From the NCBI GenBank assembly GCA_015227615.1, contig JAALGZ010000003.1, forward strand, positions 1,240,001 through 1,304,000: a stretch of 64,000 nt of DNA. The letters are read 5' to 3'. Each line of letters begins with the position of its first letter. Position 1 is the stretch's first letter. Positions 1-11,929 of this stretch are shown here, in pieces. The notes below the pieces were generated by a model. The model was not told the origin of the DNA. It saw only the letters and a program-made list of their open reading frames with translations, and did not search any database. Both the position numbers and the translations under genes were made by a program. Source of the stretch: Labyrinthula sp. Ha (Eukaryota; Sar; Bigyra; Labyrinthulida; Labyrinthulaceae).

Positions 1-1908
1 TTCCGACTCAAATTTATACTAGACCAGTACGAAAAACTCCCACCAAGTTCGAACTAAATTATGGCTTTTCGATTGGTTTACGGATGAATTATGTGGTCTG
101 ATTGATTCAATTGGAGTTTTTCATGATGGGTATCGAAATAAGGTTTTTACAGGATGGGTGATCGATAAAAGCCGATGAGTTTCTTACGATTAACGTCGAC
201 TGTAATATTGATTTTACAGGATTCGTACCTATAAAACTAGTTGTTGGATACATGTGTTGCCAGCTGCTTAGAAGAAGTCTGTGGCAAGTACCATAAATCT
301 TGAATATTCCTCTCTTTTTTGCTGTTTCAACAAGTTTTGTCATTCTTAGTTAAAATTTCTTAAAGTACTTAACAAGAACGTGAATGTTAAAATACCCAAA
401 ATCCGCTTAGAAGATTCGGAATTGGCATTTAATGGGAAGTATACACTACGATGTATACAAATGTCAAGCTAATTTCTTCATTGATGGTTTGGAAATATTA
501 CTCATCTACTTTAAAATGCTTGCTAGCCCGAGGAGCCTATCCCCTCCAGTTATTAATGAATTAATGCCAATTTAGCCCCCAGAACAGAACGGTTAGATCT
601 GTTTAGTTCGGCTATTTCCCTCAAGCTCTTCCAAACCTGTCAGTTGTGTTAACACTTTAAGATATCATGGTTCTTATCGCCATTACTTGATAAAGTAACG
701 TGGCATTGTCAGTTGATCAACAAAATCTAAGCCTGGAACTCGTGTTACTCCTGTCAGCTGCTATCTTATTGAAGAAGAGAATGGTTTCACTATTATAATG
801 ACTTTCTTTACATAACAGATAGAATCATGCTGTTTGCTTCTTATTAAGTTACCTGGTTATACTTAATAAACATGTTAGGGCGGTGATTTATACCCTTTCT
901 AGTTAAGCAAGGGAATTCTTAAAGCCTTTTACCATATATTGTACTTCCATGATTAGCTTCAAATTGCATTAGGCTTTAGTTTCCTTACCAGCGTCAGTTA
1001 ATCTAGTTGTTCATTTGCTTCGATCCTTAGCAGTTTTGATGCTTTGCCTTTAAGTAACTTTAAGCCAATTTGTTGTAAGCATAAACCAAATTGTTGTTCG
1101 ATTCTTACTAGGACTTAACTCTGGCCCACAAAATAACCATAACAAACGTAACCTTATCTGTGCTATACGTCTCTTTTTCTATTAGTTGATACAAATGTGT
1201 CTAGCGTTTTTACACATGTCCCTTAGAAAAAATATAACATGCTCGTTCCTGCATTATGGCAGTCTCCGTGAAGTGCAATAGCGCCAGGATCTTGGTTTGA
1301 GTTTGGTATTTTGCAACATCAGATGATCAAATGCATTAATATTTTGTTTGACTTTGGTAGATTCGCAGCATTTCTTGATAGCTGACAAGCACTTCGATGA
1401 AAAATATTCTCCTTTCAATTCTGTGACACATGTGCATTGAAACAGTTTGGAAGAGAATAAGATTTAAAATGTGGATAATGTCAAATTTATGTGATAACTG
1501 AACAAAAAATGTACATTAATAAGTTTCTTAACGAGAGGTCCTGGTATCTAATAATTTAAAAAAAAATATGGATTTTTCATAATTTGATTTTAACAAAGTT
1601 ATCATTAAGATAAAACAAGAATTATCCCCCAAAAAACAATAATTTATAGTTGTTTAAATTCTCCCTCAATATCTGCTGTAAGTTTAAAATTAATAAAGAA
1701 TTCGTTATATTCCCAAATTAATTATGGTATTACTGTATTATTTATATAGTATGTGCTTTTTTAATAAAGGATTTATAGGAAGATTCTAGAATACAGATGC
1801 AGTTTTTTAAATTGATCATAGACTGACCACACGGAACAGAAAATAAAAAAAAGTACAATAAACGAAAATTCTAGAGATAATTTAAATTTAAAATAAAATA
1901 AATATATT
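1..1908. other. Gene-free stretch, left edge
   Basis: I see no convincing gene here. The longest open frames are under 80 codons and have no recognisable family. The last 350 bases are very A+T-rich and lead into the small gene at 1909. Decayed repeats cannot be excluded. Confidence 0.5.
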
Positions 1909-2361
1909 ATGGTTAAACAAAAAAATAAAAGAAGAAAAAGTCCTTTATTTCTTACTTCATATGAAGTATTTCAAACTTTTGTTATAAGAGATAATAACCA
2001 AGTAAAATATATATTTATTTATTTAACTTAGGTTTTAATACACGAAAATATAATATCAAAAGAGTGTTATCAATATTGGTTAAGTTGTAGAAGAAGAACT
2101 ATTTTACATCCTGAAGATTCTTTTAGACGAATAGTTATATCACATACAAGAGGAAGTGATGGAAGAAGTCCATTTGAAGAAGATGTTGAAACTAGTTTAT
2201 TAAATAAACTAAGAAACCCAACACTAGCTAACGCCGATCCTTTTTCTGTTTGTTTTCAAAATAACCAAAGAAAAAGAAAAAAATATAAATCATGGGAAAC
2301 AAGATATAGGAATCTTGTTGGTTTTCACGAAAAAAGAAAGAGAAACTTGGCATTATTCTAA
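1909..2361 (+). CDS. Small basic protein, unknown function, one 30-nt intron
   Basis: Spliced gene of two exons, 1909-2001 and 2032-2361, separated by a 30-nt GT..AG intron at 2002-2031. Without splicing, the frame meets a stop inside the intron. The joined product is 140 residues and starts MVKQKNKRRK. It is rich in Lys and Arg at both ends, with clusters KNKRRK near residue 5, CRRRT near 50 and QRKRKK near 110. There is no signal peptide or membrane segment. The basic clusters would suit a nuclear or nucleic-acid-binding protein, but that is inference and I do not recognise the family. The intron matches those of other genes in the window in size and splice sites, which supports a real gene. 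It ends 63 bp from the convergent sulfotransferase. Upstream DNA is A+T-rich with no clear promoter motif. Confidence 0.6.
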
Positions 2362-2424
2362 ACAGTATGAAAAATTATTATGAAATATATTCTTGCCTTT
2401 GTGTTTTCTTAAAATTTATATTTT

Positions 2425-3411
2425 CTACGTACAACCTTGAACAAAATAGTTGTATAAGTTTGAGTCCCATTTATTATTGTCTCTTGCTATCTCCATTTCT
2501 TTTTCTGACGCTTCCCAAGGCAGCTTTTGGTTCGCTGCTTTCGATTCAGCATCACACCATGGACTAACTCTTCTCAGCTGTACTTTATTATGAAAATATC
2601 CTTCAAACTGTTCAACAATTGTTGGATTTTGTAGTTGTTCAGATATAACAACCATATCATATTTATGCATTTTACTTTTAGCATTGTTCAAAGCAGTTTC
2701 TCTTTGTTTTTGAGTATTTAACATTGTTAAATATCCTTGGTTAAACCACCTTAGATAACAATCATAACTACATGTCCATACTTTTTGACCACATTTTTTA
2801 TAGTTTGTATTATATTGTCCCATAGAATGTTTATGTTCTTTCAAATATATTTGTTTCTTATCAATATCAATACAATGTTCATCTGTAACATTTGCAGTTA
2901 TCCAAGTCATAAAATCTCTTTGATTATTCAAAGTAGGAACAAATAATGTTTTATTTCTAACTAGCTGTCTACAACTCCATCTTCCTTCATATTTATATTG
3001 AGATATTGATCTGCTAACTGGATCCCTTAAGTTCACTACATAAAAAGTTTTATCATCTTTTAAACTATTTGGAGCTAAATTTCCTTCAATTACTTTATAT
3101 TCAAGTGAAAATTCTTTAGCAACAGCTCCAAAAAACTTTCTCAATGTGCTTCCAAAGGCCTTTCTACTGTGATAGAATAATAAACTGTCATATTTCTCTG
3201 CATCAAACTTTTCTCCTTCAGACCATAAGGATGGACATAATTCTTCTTCATGCAAATCTTTACTATAATCTTTTTCACTATTTTTTAACATATTGTTTGA
3301 AGACTGTAGACTAGAATCATTTTCTGGGAAAAGAAGAAAGAAGATAAGAAAAACAGCAAGAGAAAAATATATGTAAAATGAAGTCTTGCTTGCTGAATAT
3401 TCAATATTCAT
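2425..3411 (-). CDS. Golgi-type membrane sulfotransferase
   Basis: Predicted 328-residue type II membrane protein that would transfer sulfate from PAPS to a glycan or other acceptor in the Golgi lumen. One hydrophobic segment (about residues 11-28) acts as signal anchor. The luminal part has the two landmarks of this superfamily: a 5'-phosphosulfate loop-like HSRKAFGSTLRKFF (81-94) and the 3'-phosphate-binding LRDPVSRSISQY (128-139), with the expected Arg and Ser. Several Cys in the second half (for example CGQKVWTCSYDC) may form disulfides. I start at the ATG encoding MNIEYSASK, because the open frame further upstream has no ATG. The acceptor cannot be read from sequence. Animal heparan-sulfate 2-O-type and algal carbohydrate sulfotransferases share this layout. 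There is no intron. The gene converges on the small basic gene. Confidence 0.75.
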   Translation of the reverse strand: MNIEYSASKTSFYIYFSLAVFLIFFLLFPENDSSLQSSNNMLKNSEKDYSKDLHEEELCPSLWSEGEKFDAEKYDSLLFYHSRKAFGSTLRKFFGAVAKEFSLEYKVIEGNLAPNSLKDDKTFYVVNLRDPVSRSISQYKYEGRWSCRQLVRNKTLFVPTLNNQRDFMTWITANVTDEHCIDIDKKQIYLKEHKHSMGQYNTNYKKCGQKVWTCSYDCYLRWFNQGYLTMLNTQKQRETALNNAKSKMHKYDMVVISEQLQNPTIVEQFEGYFHNKVQLRRVSPWCDAESKAANQKLPWEASEKEMEIARDNNKWDSNLYNYFVQGCT

Positions 3412-6400
3412 TTGTTTAATTTCTGTCAATTATGCACGATTATTAAAAAAACAGCGAGACTGCTTGTAGCACTTCTGTTCTATGGAGAAGAAAGTTTGGG
3501 TTTTAAATTTTCAAACTTAACTCTCAATGTTCCTTCTTCTTGGGCCTCATGGCCTTCATACTTAGTTGTTCAATATCGATTAGATATAGTTATCGAAAAG
3601 TTATTATCGATAACGATACTCTAATCTGGCTATGTAAGATAACTTAGGGATATTTTCTTATTAATAAGATATCATTTGACGATATATTTTCCTAAACTAA
3701 ACTGAAAGGAAAAACTTGTTATGATTCATTGCCTAAGCTCTCCTTAAATATCTTTTCTAAACAGGTCCAACTGATCCAATTTGTCACCTAATAAGGATAA
3801 GAGACATATCATTCATGAAGAAGTTAAGCATGGACAACTCATGTTTCTGTAAGAAAATGAATGCATGTAAAAAATATAAAATTAGATATTATTTTGTAGC
3901 ATCTAAATAGACTATTATCATTTGCTCTCAAGATGAAAGTGACGTTGCTTTGATGATTTTTTTAACTAGGAAGTTTAAGTCTTTACTATTTCGGAATAAT
4001 AGCGTTGAGACTCTAAGGTTGGTACAGATTTGCTTCAGAATTAGTTTGCATACCATCAATTAGTTTATATTTTCTCTCTATCTGCGGAAACAAAAGAGAA
4101 TAATATTCCTATGCTAATAGGAGCCAACCAGGCTGAAACAGAATGCCCGATAGCCTATTTAGGGTTCCTTATCGAGCTTAACATTAACTAAAGTGAATCA
4201 GTATACGATAAGACACCTTATTTACAACCGATCTTGAAGTAACTTTCGCTTATCAAAAGATCTTACGCCAGCCATGAAGTATCCAATAATAAGACAAAAC
4301 GAGTCAAGGGAAATTCCGTTTCTCCACTCTTTGATCGGAGCTAATTGAGCAGTTTTGTAGTATACACCTGATACTAGTTGAAATATTCAGTATAAAGGAT
4401 AGCAAGTGATGTGATTTTTTTTTCAAATACAAGCAGTACTCGTCTAATCTTGGAGCTTTAGATACTTTATATTGACTATTCACTTGACTTAATCCCGGGC
4501 AACCCATAATCGTCATACTTTCTTCCCTTGGACTATTTATTTGGTACCATGTTTTTCAAAATGGTATTAATTTCTATAAAATTACATTTTTACACTACCA
4601 TAATCCACCTTCATTTGATGTAGTGTGTCATCGGTCTCCCAAATCTTCAGCTTAACTTTGTTTTTCGTAGTGCTTTGTTTCTTTCTTGTCTCTAGTGTGG
4701 ACTCCAAGTTGTCAAGGCCTTATGGGTAAGGTACTTAGCTTTCAATAATTGAATCCGTGGAGTATTAGTAGTTCAAGTTTTCAGTGCCATGACAAGAAAA
4801 CGTGCCGGAGGGGTTGGTTTAGCGGGTTCAAGTCCCACACGATGCAGGAAAGGGCTTTGGCTCCGTTGTGTCCTCCTTGTAAGACCGAAGGGTTTCCAAC
4901 CTATAAGTACGCCCCCCCAAAAGAATCTATTGTGTAGATAGATGTAACTTACATTATATTTTTGCTGCATCTAAGCTTTCATAATCTGCATGCTGATTAT
5001 ATTGAGGAGCTACTGAGTCTGACGACAATTCTCCTCCATACATTATCAGGTTGTTACATGCACCTCTTACGCATAAATTTCTTCCTGCGGGTACTCTGAA
5101 ACTATGAATGATGTAAATTACGAAGGATCCCCTCTAAATTGTTGAATTCAGCAATTCTTCCCTATGAGAATTTGAAAATTGGTTTTTATGTATCTTGCTT
5201 CATGGATATTTAAAAGAACTCTGCATATTATGGAGGAAAATGCGGGTATCTTTATTTCTTCAGCTTACCTACTTATGTTGTATCTCCCTTCATTAAATTA
5301 CATAGAAAGACTCTTCGATGAAGAATCCAGTTCCAACTGAATCATGTTCTGCTGTTTTCATAAGTAAATTAACCTTTTGAGGATGTACAGTGCCATTTAG
5401 CGTATATAACCTAACTGCATGGTTTTCTCCACGCTCTAGAGACACATGTTTTGTTCTTAGGATTGCAACGTTATCGGGAATGCCAACCATCCCTGGAATT
5501 CCACATTTAAAATTTGCTTTTTTAGAGAAAATGTTTCACCTTTTGCCTTTTCATATTGTTTTAGTTTAGTGTCAAATCAACTGGCTAAGCAGCTTTAAGA
5601 CAGTCCATAGATGGATAGAATGCTTCCCTCACAATTTCCTTATAATGATGGTTATGCTCTAAAATGAGATCGATTCATGGCCTTCTCACTTACAATGAAC
5701 TAAATAAACCTTTATCTTTTTTTATTTTCACTTTAATTACCCGTGTTTTTCAATAAGTTCCGTGAATGTTCTGCTTGGCTTCAGATAGCTCCCAGGTAAT
5801 TTGCTCGGGATAGTTTGCCTTCTTAAATCTTCCTTAAATAAAAAAAATATTTATTATTGATTCTCCAAGTTCCCTATATCTTTCATTTTAACTAATCTTA
5901 TTTTTCTGTAGTTTTGGTAATATCCTTGTGTGTGTGTTTTGTACATTATTTCTTGTTTTGATTTGCTCGTTTCTGGTTTCTTTTTTATTGATGTTGGGTA
6001 CAATCCAAGTTCACAGCAGGTCTTAAAAAAAATTTACCGATCGATTTCGAGTAAATTTAGTAGTTTTTATTGTGTCTTGCATATAAATAGAGATTAGATT
6101 TGATAAAGCATGTAAATTGTGGAATGCCTTTTAAACTAAGACCTCTATAGGCTGTGTTACCAGAAAAATCAACGGAAATTCTTACGAACTGGCTGGATCA
6201 GAAGAACCAAGTACAGTATGTGCAGCAATTAAATCCTGATACTTATAGCTCATTTTCACCAAATTATTCTTAAAAATCGAAATTATGCTTCACACATTGT
6301 CGCATTTTCTCACTATACCTACCCACCGTAGATTAGCGTCTGCTTTGTAGAGAGCAACAAGTTAACCAGTAGTGCCTATTAACGAGAATTAATACTTTGG

Positions 6401-7450
6401 GGTTAGCAATGTCTCAGTGACTCCAAGAAAATCATCAGTCATGGAGCTTGAAATCCTTCAAAGAGTTTTTTTTTCCTGCGTATTTGTCATGACTCACAAG
6501 AAATAACTATTTCAGCTTCTTGGACAGTAACCAAATGTAGTCGAAGAATGTTCAAGGGTTCTTGCATTCTGGAATATGTTCTGTCTAATATAGTTGTGCG
6601 GGGCAGCTACCTTAGCACCTTGTTCTTTTTTTACTAGAACAGCAAAAAATATATTAGCAACTCTTGTTAGTTGTTACACATTGTGTCAGCTATTCCCCAA
6701 AATTTATACCAAAACTAACACTTCAAAGAGTAACGTATAGCCTTGCTGAAAAGTCTTAAATCCTTGCCATGCACTTATGGTACTTTAACCTAATTTCTGT
6801 AATACTTAGTAGAAATATATTTATATCGAGCGCAATTAGAGAATAAAGGCTCCGTATAGAAAAGATGCTATCCTTTGTCTTGATATTAATTCTTGATTTG
6901 CGCAAAAGGTCCAACTTGTTATGGCAAAGAACGGTCGGAGCTTATTAATACCAAAGAAATAAGAACTTCTTGCCAACAGTTTTTCCATCCATTGAAACTA
7001 TGTTAACTCTGTGGAGTTTGCGTGAACAAACTATTCCATTGACACTTAGACTTCTCCTGAGCTCTGGTACAACAGCATGATTCTATATTTTTTTCGAGAA
7101 ACTAGTTGAAAAGGCAAAAGTAATAACATAGCAAGGTAAAAAGCAGCAGCCCTTGGGTGACCTGCGAAACTTACAAAGCTTCATACGTTGCTTTTCCAAA
7201 GTGTTGTAACGACTTTCAACATTTATTTCATTTTGACCCTGTCAAATGTAGCCTAACCAAGATGTAAGGCTCGGAAACTCAACATTCTTCACTCCTCTAA
7301 ACATAGGATAACTTTTACGCTTAGACACATCGATAAAAGCATAAAATAGGTTCCTTAATCACTTTCTACTCCTTTTCATAAACCAACGCCTTAGTTATTA
7401 ACTCTATATTTTTACTTCTATGTTACACACTGATTTTGTTGACTCTCTAT
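3412..7450. other. Gene-free stretch between sulfotransferase and tubulin
   Basis: Four kilobases with no gene that I can support. Minus-strand 5293-5490 is open for 65 codons but matches nothing I know. A tRNA T-arm-like hairpin at 4822-4838 has no matching acceptor stem. Otherwise it is A+T-rich sequence without clear repeats. Confidence 0.5.
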
Positions 7451-8806
7451 TTAGTATTCTTCTGCCTCGTCCTCTTCATCGTCACCAGTAGTATCTGCCC
7501 CAACCTCTTCGTAATCTTTCTCCAGCGCAGCCAAGTCTTCTCTTGCTTCAGAGAATTCACCTTCTTCCATTCCCTCACCAACATACCAGTGTACGAAAGC
7601 TCTTTTTGCATACATTAGGTCAAATTTGTGGTCTACTCTGCTAAATACTTCAGCAATGGCAGTGCTGTTACTAATCATGCAAACAGCTCTTTGTACCTTT
7701 GCCAAATCTCCTCCAGGAACAACAGTAGGTTTTTGATAGTTGATTCCACACTTAAATCCAGTTGGACACCAGTCCACGAATTGAATAGTTCTTTTAGTCT
7801 TGATAGTACTTACAGCAGCATTGACATCCTTCGGAACAACATCACCTCTGTACATCAAACAACAGGCCATGTACTTTCCATGTCTTGGATCACACTTAGA
7901 CATCATTGAACTTGGCTCAAATGCCCCGTTAGTAATTTCAGCTACCGTCAACTGCTCATGATATGCCTTTTCCGCGCTGATTACTGGAGCATAGGAACTA
8001 AGCATGAAGTGAATTCTAGGGTATGGAACTAAATTTGTTTGAAATTCAGTGATGTCCACGTTGAGTGCACCTTCAAACCTCAAACTAGCGGTAATGGAAC
8101 TGATAACTTGTGCAACCAACCTGTTCAAGTTTGTGTATGTTGGTCTTTCAATATCTAAGCTTCTTCTGCAGATGTCATAGATAGCTTCGTTATCAAGCAT
8201 AACTGCAACATCTGTGTGCTCCAACAATGAGTGTGTGCTTAAAACGCAATTGTATGGCTCAACAACTGCGGTGCTAACCTGTGGAGAAGGATAAACACAG
8301 AATCCTAGCTTTGATTTTCTTCCATAGTCAACACTCAATCTCTCCAGAAGAAGTGATCCAAGTCCTGATCCAGTTCCACCACCAACTGCGTTAAAGCATA
8401 AGAATCCTTGAAGACCAGTACAATTATCAGCGAGTTTTCTAATTCTGTCTAGCACAAGATCTACAATCTCCTTTCCAATAGTGTAATGACCTCTTGCATA
8501 GTTGTTTGCTGCGTCCTCCTTTCCAGTAATAATATACTCTGGATGGTATAGGTCCTTATAAGTTCCACTTCTTACTTCATCACATACAGTTGGTTCAAGG
8601 TCAAGTAATACTGCTCTTGGGACGTGTTTTCCAGTTCCGGTCTCTGAAAAGAAAGTGGAAAAAGCGTCGTTGTCGTTAGCAGCTGCTGCTTCTGGAGTTC
8701 TGGTTCCGTCCGGGGAAATTCCATGCTCAAGGCAATACAACTCCCAACAAGCGTTACCTACTTGTACTCCTGCTTGACCGATGTGTAAACTGATTACTTC
8801 TCTCAT
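7451..8806 (-). CDS. TUBA: Alpha-tubulin
   Basis: Full-length alpha-tubulin of 451 residues, the usual family size, with no intron. It polymerises with beta-tubulin into microtubules. The sequence begins [13 protein letters not shown], has the GTP-binding GGGTGSG glycine loop near residues 142-148, and carries the catalytic Glu in the [12 protein letters not shown] segment. The acidic tail ends in EEY, so it can enter the detyrosination/tyrosination cycle. The loop that holds Lys40 in most ciliated eukaryotes reads [14 protein letters not shown] and has Ala at position 40, so this isotype cannot be acetylated there. Core regions are otherwise highly conserved, so the gene looks functional. 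The start is the conserved MRE. A cluster of palindromic ACCGCGG-type motifs lies 185-300 bp upstream and may control expression. Confidence 0.98.
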   Translation of the reverse strand: MREVISLHIGQAGVQVGNACWELYCLEHGISPDGTRTPEAAAANDNDAFSTFFSETGTGKHVPRAVLLDLEPTVCDEVRSGTYKDLYHPEYIITGKEDAANNYARGHYTIGKEIVDLVLDRIRKLADNCTGLQGFLCFNAVGGGTGSGLGSLLLERLSVDYGRKSKLGFCVYPSPQVSTAVVEPYNCVLSTHSLLEHTDVAVMLDNEAIYDICRRSLDIERPTYTNLNRLVAQVISSITASLRFEGALNVDITEFQTNLVPYPRIHFMLSSYAPVISAEKAYHEQLTVAEITNGAFEPSSMMSKCDPRHGKYMACCLMYRGDVVPKDVNAAVSTIKTKRTIQFVDWCPTGFKCGINYQKPTVVPGGDLAKVQRAVCMISNSTAIAEVFSRVDHKFDLMYAKRAFVHWYVGEGMEEGEFSEAREDLAALEKDYEEVGADTTGDDEEDEAEEY

Positions 8807-11800
8807 TTTTTTCTATATGGTTTCTTCTATCAGTGTTTAGGCTGATTCTATTTTTTTTCCTTTTCTTTTTTTGTTGATGGATTTGGTTTGATCTAAAAAA
8901 CCGTTAAATTAATTTGCGTCCATGCGTATCATAATGCCCAAAATATTCGATATCTTAGTATTGCGTTTAGGGCGTCTTAACGAAACACTCTACCGTGGCA
9001 TAACGGTACAACACTTGTTAGGTTAGTACCGCGGTACATATTTCTCAAAATTTTCTGTACATCTTGAACCGCGGCATAACGTTATTTATCGTAATCTAAC
9101 GGTACGTTCTACATTTTTGGGTAATTCCTGAAACTTGAAATTCCTTCTGCAAAACAAAGTCAAAACCAAGCAAATCCAGAGAAAAAACCCTTGAGTGAAC
9201 GAAAAAGGTAGTGCCAATAGAAATGAAAATTGTTTATATACTTATATAAAGAATAATTTGCTCGCTAATTGCTTATTTGATTACTTCAAGAATGTATTTT
9301 TAATGAAAAGTTTGTGACTGAATAGGTAACTTCCGATTAAAAATTACGGAGAATTTTTATGAAAAAAGAAAGATATGTTTTTCCTCTTTAAAATGATATC
9401 AATCGCGTTTTATAAAAATAAGATTAAGGTGTTTAATTTGTAAAAACAAAAGTATCACTTTTTTCCCATAAATACGTCAGAAAAACGACCACATAACGAC
9501 TTTTTTCAAAAACTAAAAACGTAGATCTTCTTTAATTTATAGTGGTGTTCTCCGTCACAGTTTATATGTGTCCTTAAGTATTTTATCATATGTAAAAGTT
9601 AAAAAAACATGTATTTTTATATATGAATTTGCAGTTATATGATAGAGATCTGTATAATTAAAACCAATAAAAACTTCAAACTTTAAATTTTTCTTCTCTA
9701 AGTTATTGGAAATTGGTCTTAGATAAGGTTAGAGTCAAAGTTCTTGACATTTATCCCATTAAAAGTTCAGTTTTGGCTATTTTAATGTGGAGTTTGGAGT
9801 AAAGTAAAATTAAACCAAATAACTATTGTTGAGATTAATAGGGAAGTTCTTCAAGTTTCCTCAAACAAAGCTCGGAGGTACCCTAAATCATCAATACCTC
9901 TGGTTGACTATCATTTGTCAGGATGTTTTGCTACTTGGTATCACCCGTTCAGGAATATTTAACATTTGAAGGTATCCTTTTTCAGAGTTTCTGAGATCTT
10001 GGAAATAGGATACATTGTTAGGAAGTCTATGCAGAATACTCCAATTCTCAAACAAAATCGTCTCTAGATCTAAATTCATCCATTCTTTTGACTGGTGAGG
10101 TCTGTTTGGACTCTAGACGAGTATTTCTCGAGGTATTACACGGATTGAAGTTGATAAAAACATCATTTTAGCCCAATATCGGCTTTTCTTTAAAAACATT
10201 ATAAATATCCTAAAATTCAGAATTAAAGGTTAAAGGCCGCGTTTTTTAGTTTTTTGGGGCTATCTGGTGTCAAAATTTAGGGGATTATAGCAAAATTGAG
10301 TGATTTCGTATTTTCAGATGTGCAGATTTTCAACATTTGACTTTTCTGAGTGAAGTTTAGCTCAGAAACAGCTAACTAGTGAGGAAATATCCTGAGAAAT
10401 TATTTCATGAGTTAGGTATGATGAATTGTTAGGGTCTGAGAAGAATCAGATCATCTATTGAGTTCTTCTTTGTTATGTTCTGTTTTAATGTATGTTTTCT
10501 TAGAAATCTTTAAACTTAGTGAAAAGGACCCTTAAATCAGCCTTTTTTAGGATTTAAAGTGCTCATTCTTATCAAATATCTTGAAAAAATGCATGGTTAG
10601 GAATGTTTTTTCAATATGAATTACTTTGTGGGTGATAATATTATATTTGTGGAAGATTTCGTGACAAAAACAAACAAATACTGTATGCTTTATTTTCAAT
10701 AATCATGGCTTTTTTTATACTTTATATTGTTTTAATCCACTAAATTTTTATTTGAGTAAGTACTAGGTTCGGATTGAAATATGTTTTGAGCTTTGTAGAA
10801 ATGGTGAAAAGGTTTTGTTGATTATATGGCCATTAAACTACATTTTTGAAAAAAACGTTGATAAAGTTTTTAGCACCTCGTAATAACAAAAACCATAAGG
10901 CGCTATTGTTTACTACTAGGTACAACTTGAATATAAGAGCTAACCTTGACAATTTACAGAGGTAGCGTAACCTTTTTCTTCTTTGTTTTCTGATCGATAT
11001 AAAATGGATGTGTCATATTTTGGTGATATTTTGCGTTCTACACGAATTTATTCTTTTCATGTCCTATATTATCTTATACGGATAAAAGATATTTGAAAGA
11101 GCTTTCCAAAACTGTGTTTTGTTTTTTCATAACACAAAAATTCGCTGAAAAATAGTATTCCTGGGGTAATTATTGATGTACATTATTTTCCTCTCAATTT
11201 TTCATTTTAAAGTATACACTGCCAAAACTCAACATAATGAAGAGAAATAGAGTTTATTATTATAGTGTAGCAAGTTAAAATGTCTCTCGAACGAAGTATC
11301 CTAGGTTAAGTGAAACCAAGTTTAAGCTAAGTTAGAGTCCATTCTTGGTCATCATTATGTATTATTGTTGCTGTCTTGTGAGGTTTTCATTTATTTTTGT
11401 TAAATTCATCTGATTCAAAGCTAATATAAGTAGACAAAAAGAATAGGAAAAGAGAGAACTTTCGACTAGTTTGTTTTTTATGAACTAAATCTAATTTTAA
11501 TTCATTCTATCTAGATATTTGTTTTGGTTCGAGAATTGACTAAGACAGGATTTTACCGAGAAATTAAACAAAGATTTGACAAATCTCTCTATCGAAAAAG
11601 TCCACTGTAGAAAACGTTTACCGTAACTTACCGGAAAAACTATTACGGTAAGACCTCTTTTACAGTACTACTTCGACACAAATTTGGTAAGAAAATTGTT
11701 AGAATAAGTTAAGGTTCTACTGTTAAGAAATCTTAATTACATTACTAGAAGTAATGTCAACAAAGCAGATAGTTCATGTTGAGTAAAATAAAAGGCAACG

Positions 11801-11929
11801 AAGTTTGGATATTTTTCTTGAATAAAAAATATACTTGTAACTAATCAAACGAAAAGGAAAAAGTTAATTAGCTTATATTGGTAAAAAACTCACATATTCT
11901 CAATTTAAAACAGAGAGCGAACATGTACT
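8807..11929. other. Gene-free stretch upstream of tubulin
   Basis: No coding region is supported. The part nearest the tubulin start (8807-8890) is pyrimidine-rich on the plus strand. The motif cluster at 8991-9107 is listed separately. From 9.2 to 11.9 kb I see only A+T-rich sequence with no long frames and no clear repeats. Confidence 0.5.
8991..9107. promoter_or_regulatory. Palindromic ACCGCGG motif cluster upstream of tubulin
   Basis: In 117 bp there are several related G+C-containing motifs in AT-rich DNA: TACCGTGGCATAACGGTA (itself an inverted repeat), the perfect 12-bp palindrome GTACCGCGGTAC at 9026-9037, AACCGCGGCATAACGTT near 9067, and CTAACGGTAC near 9098. ACCGYGGCATAACG occurs twice as a direct repeat. 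The position, 185-300 bp before the tubulin ATG, suits binding sites for a dimeric transcription factor. This is inference, and no factor is known. Confidence 0.4.

Noticed and set aside
107-343. 78-codon minus-strand frame at the left edge
   Set aside because: No recognisable domain and no neighbouring exons.
4822-4838. tRNA T-arm-like hairpin (GCGGGTTCAAGTCCCAC)
   Set aside because: No acceptor stem, D-arm or anticodon stem of correct size can be placed around it.
5293-5490. 65-codon minus-strand frame with fairly protein-like composition
   Set aside because: No family recognised, no partner exons found and no start context. It may be a transposon relic, but I cannot support it.
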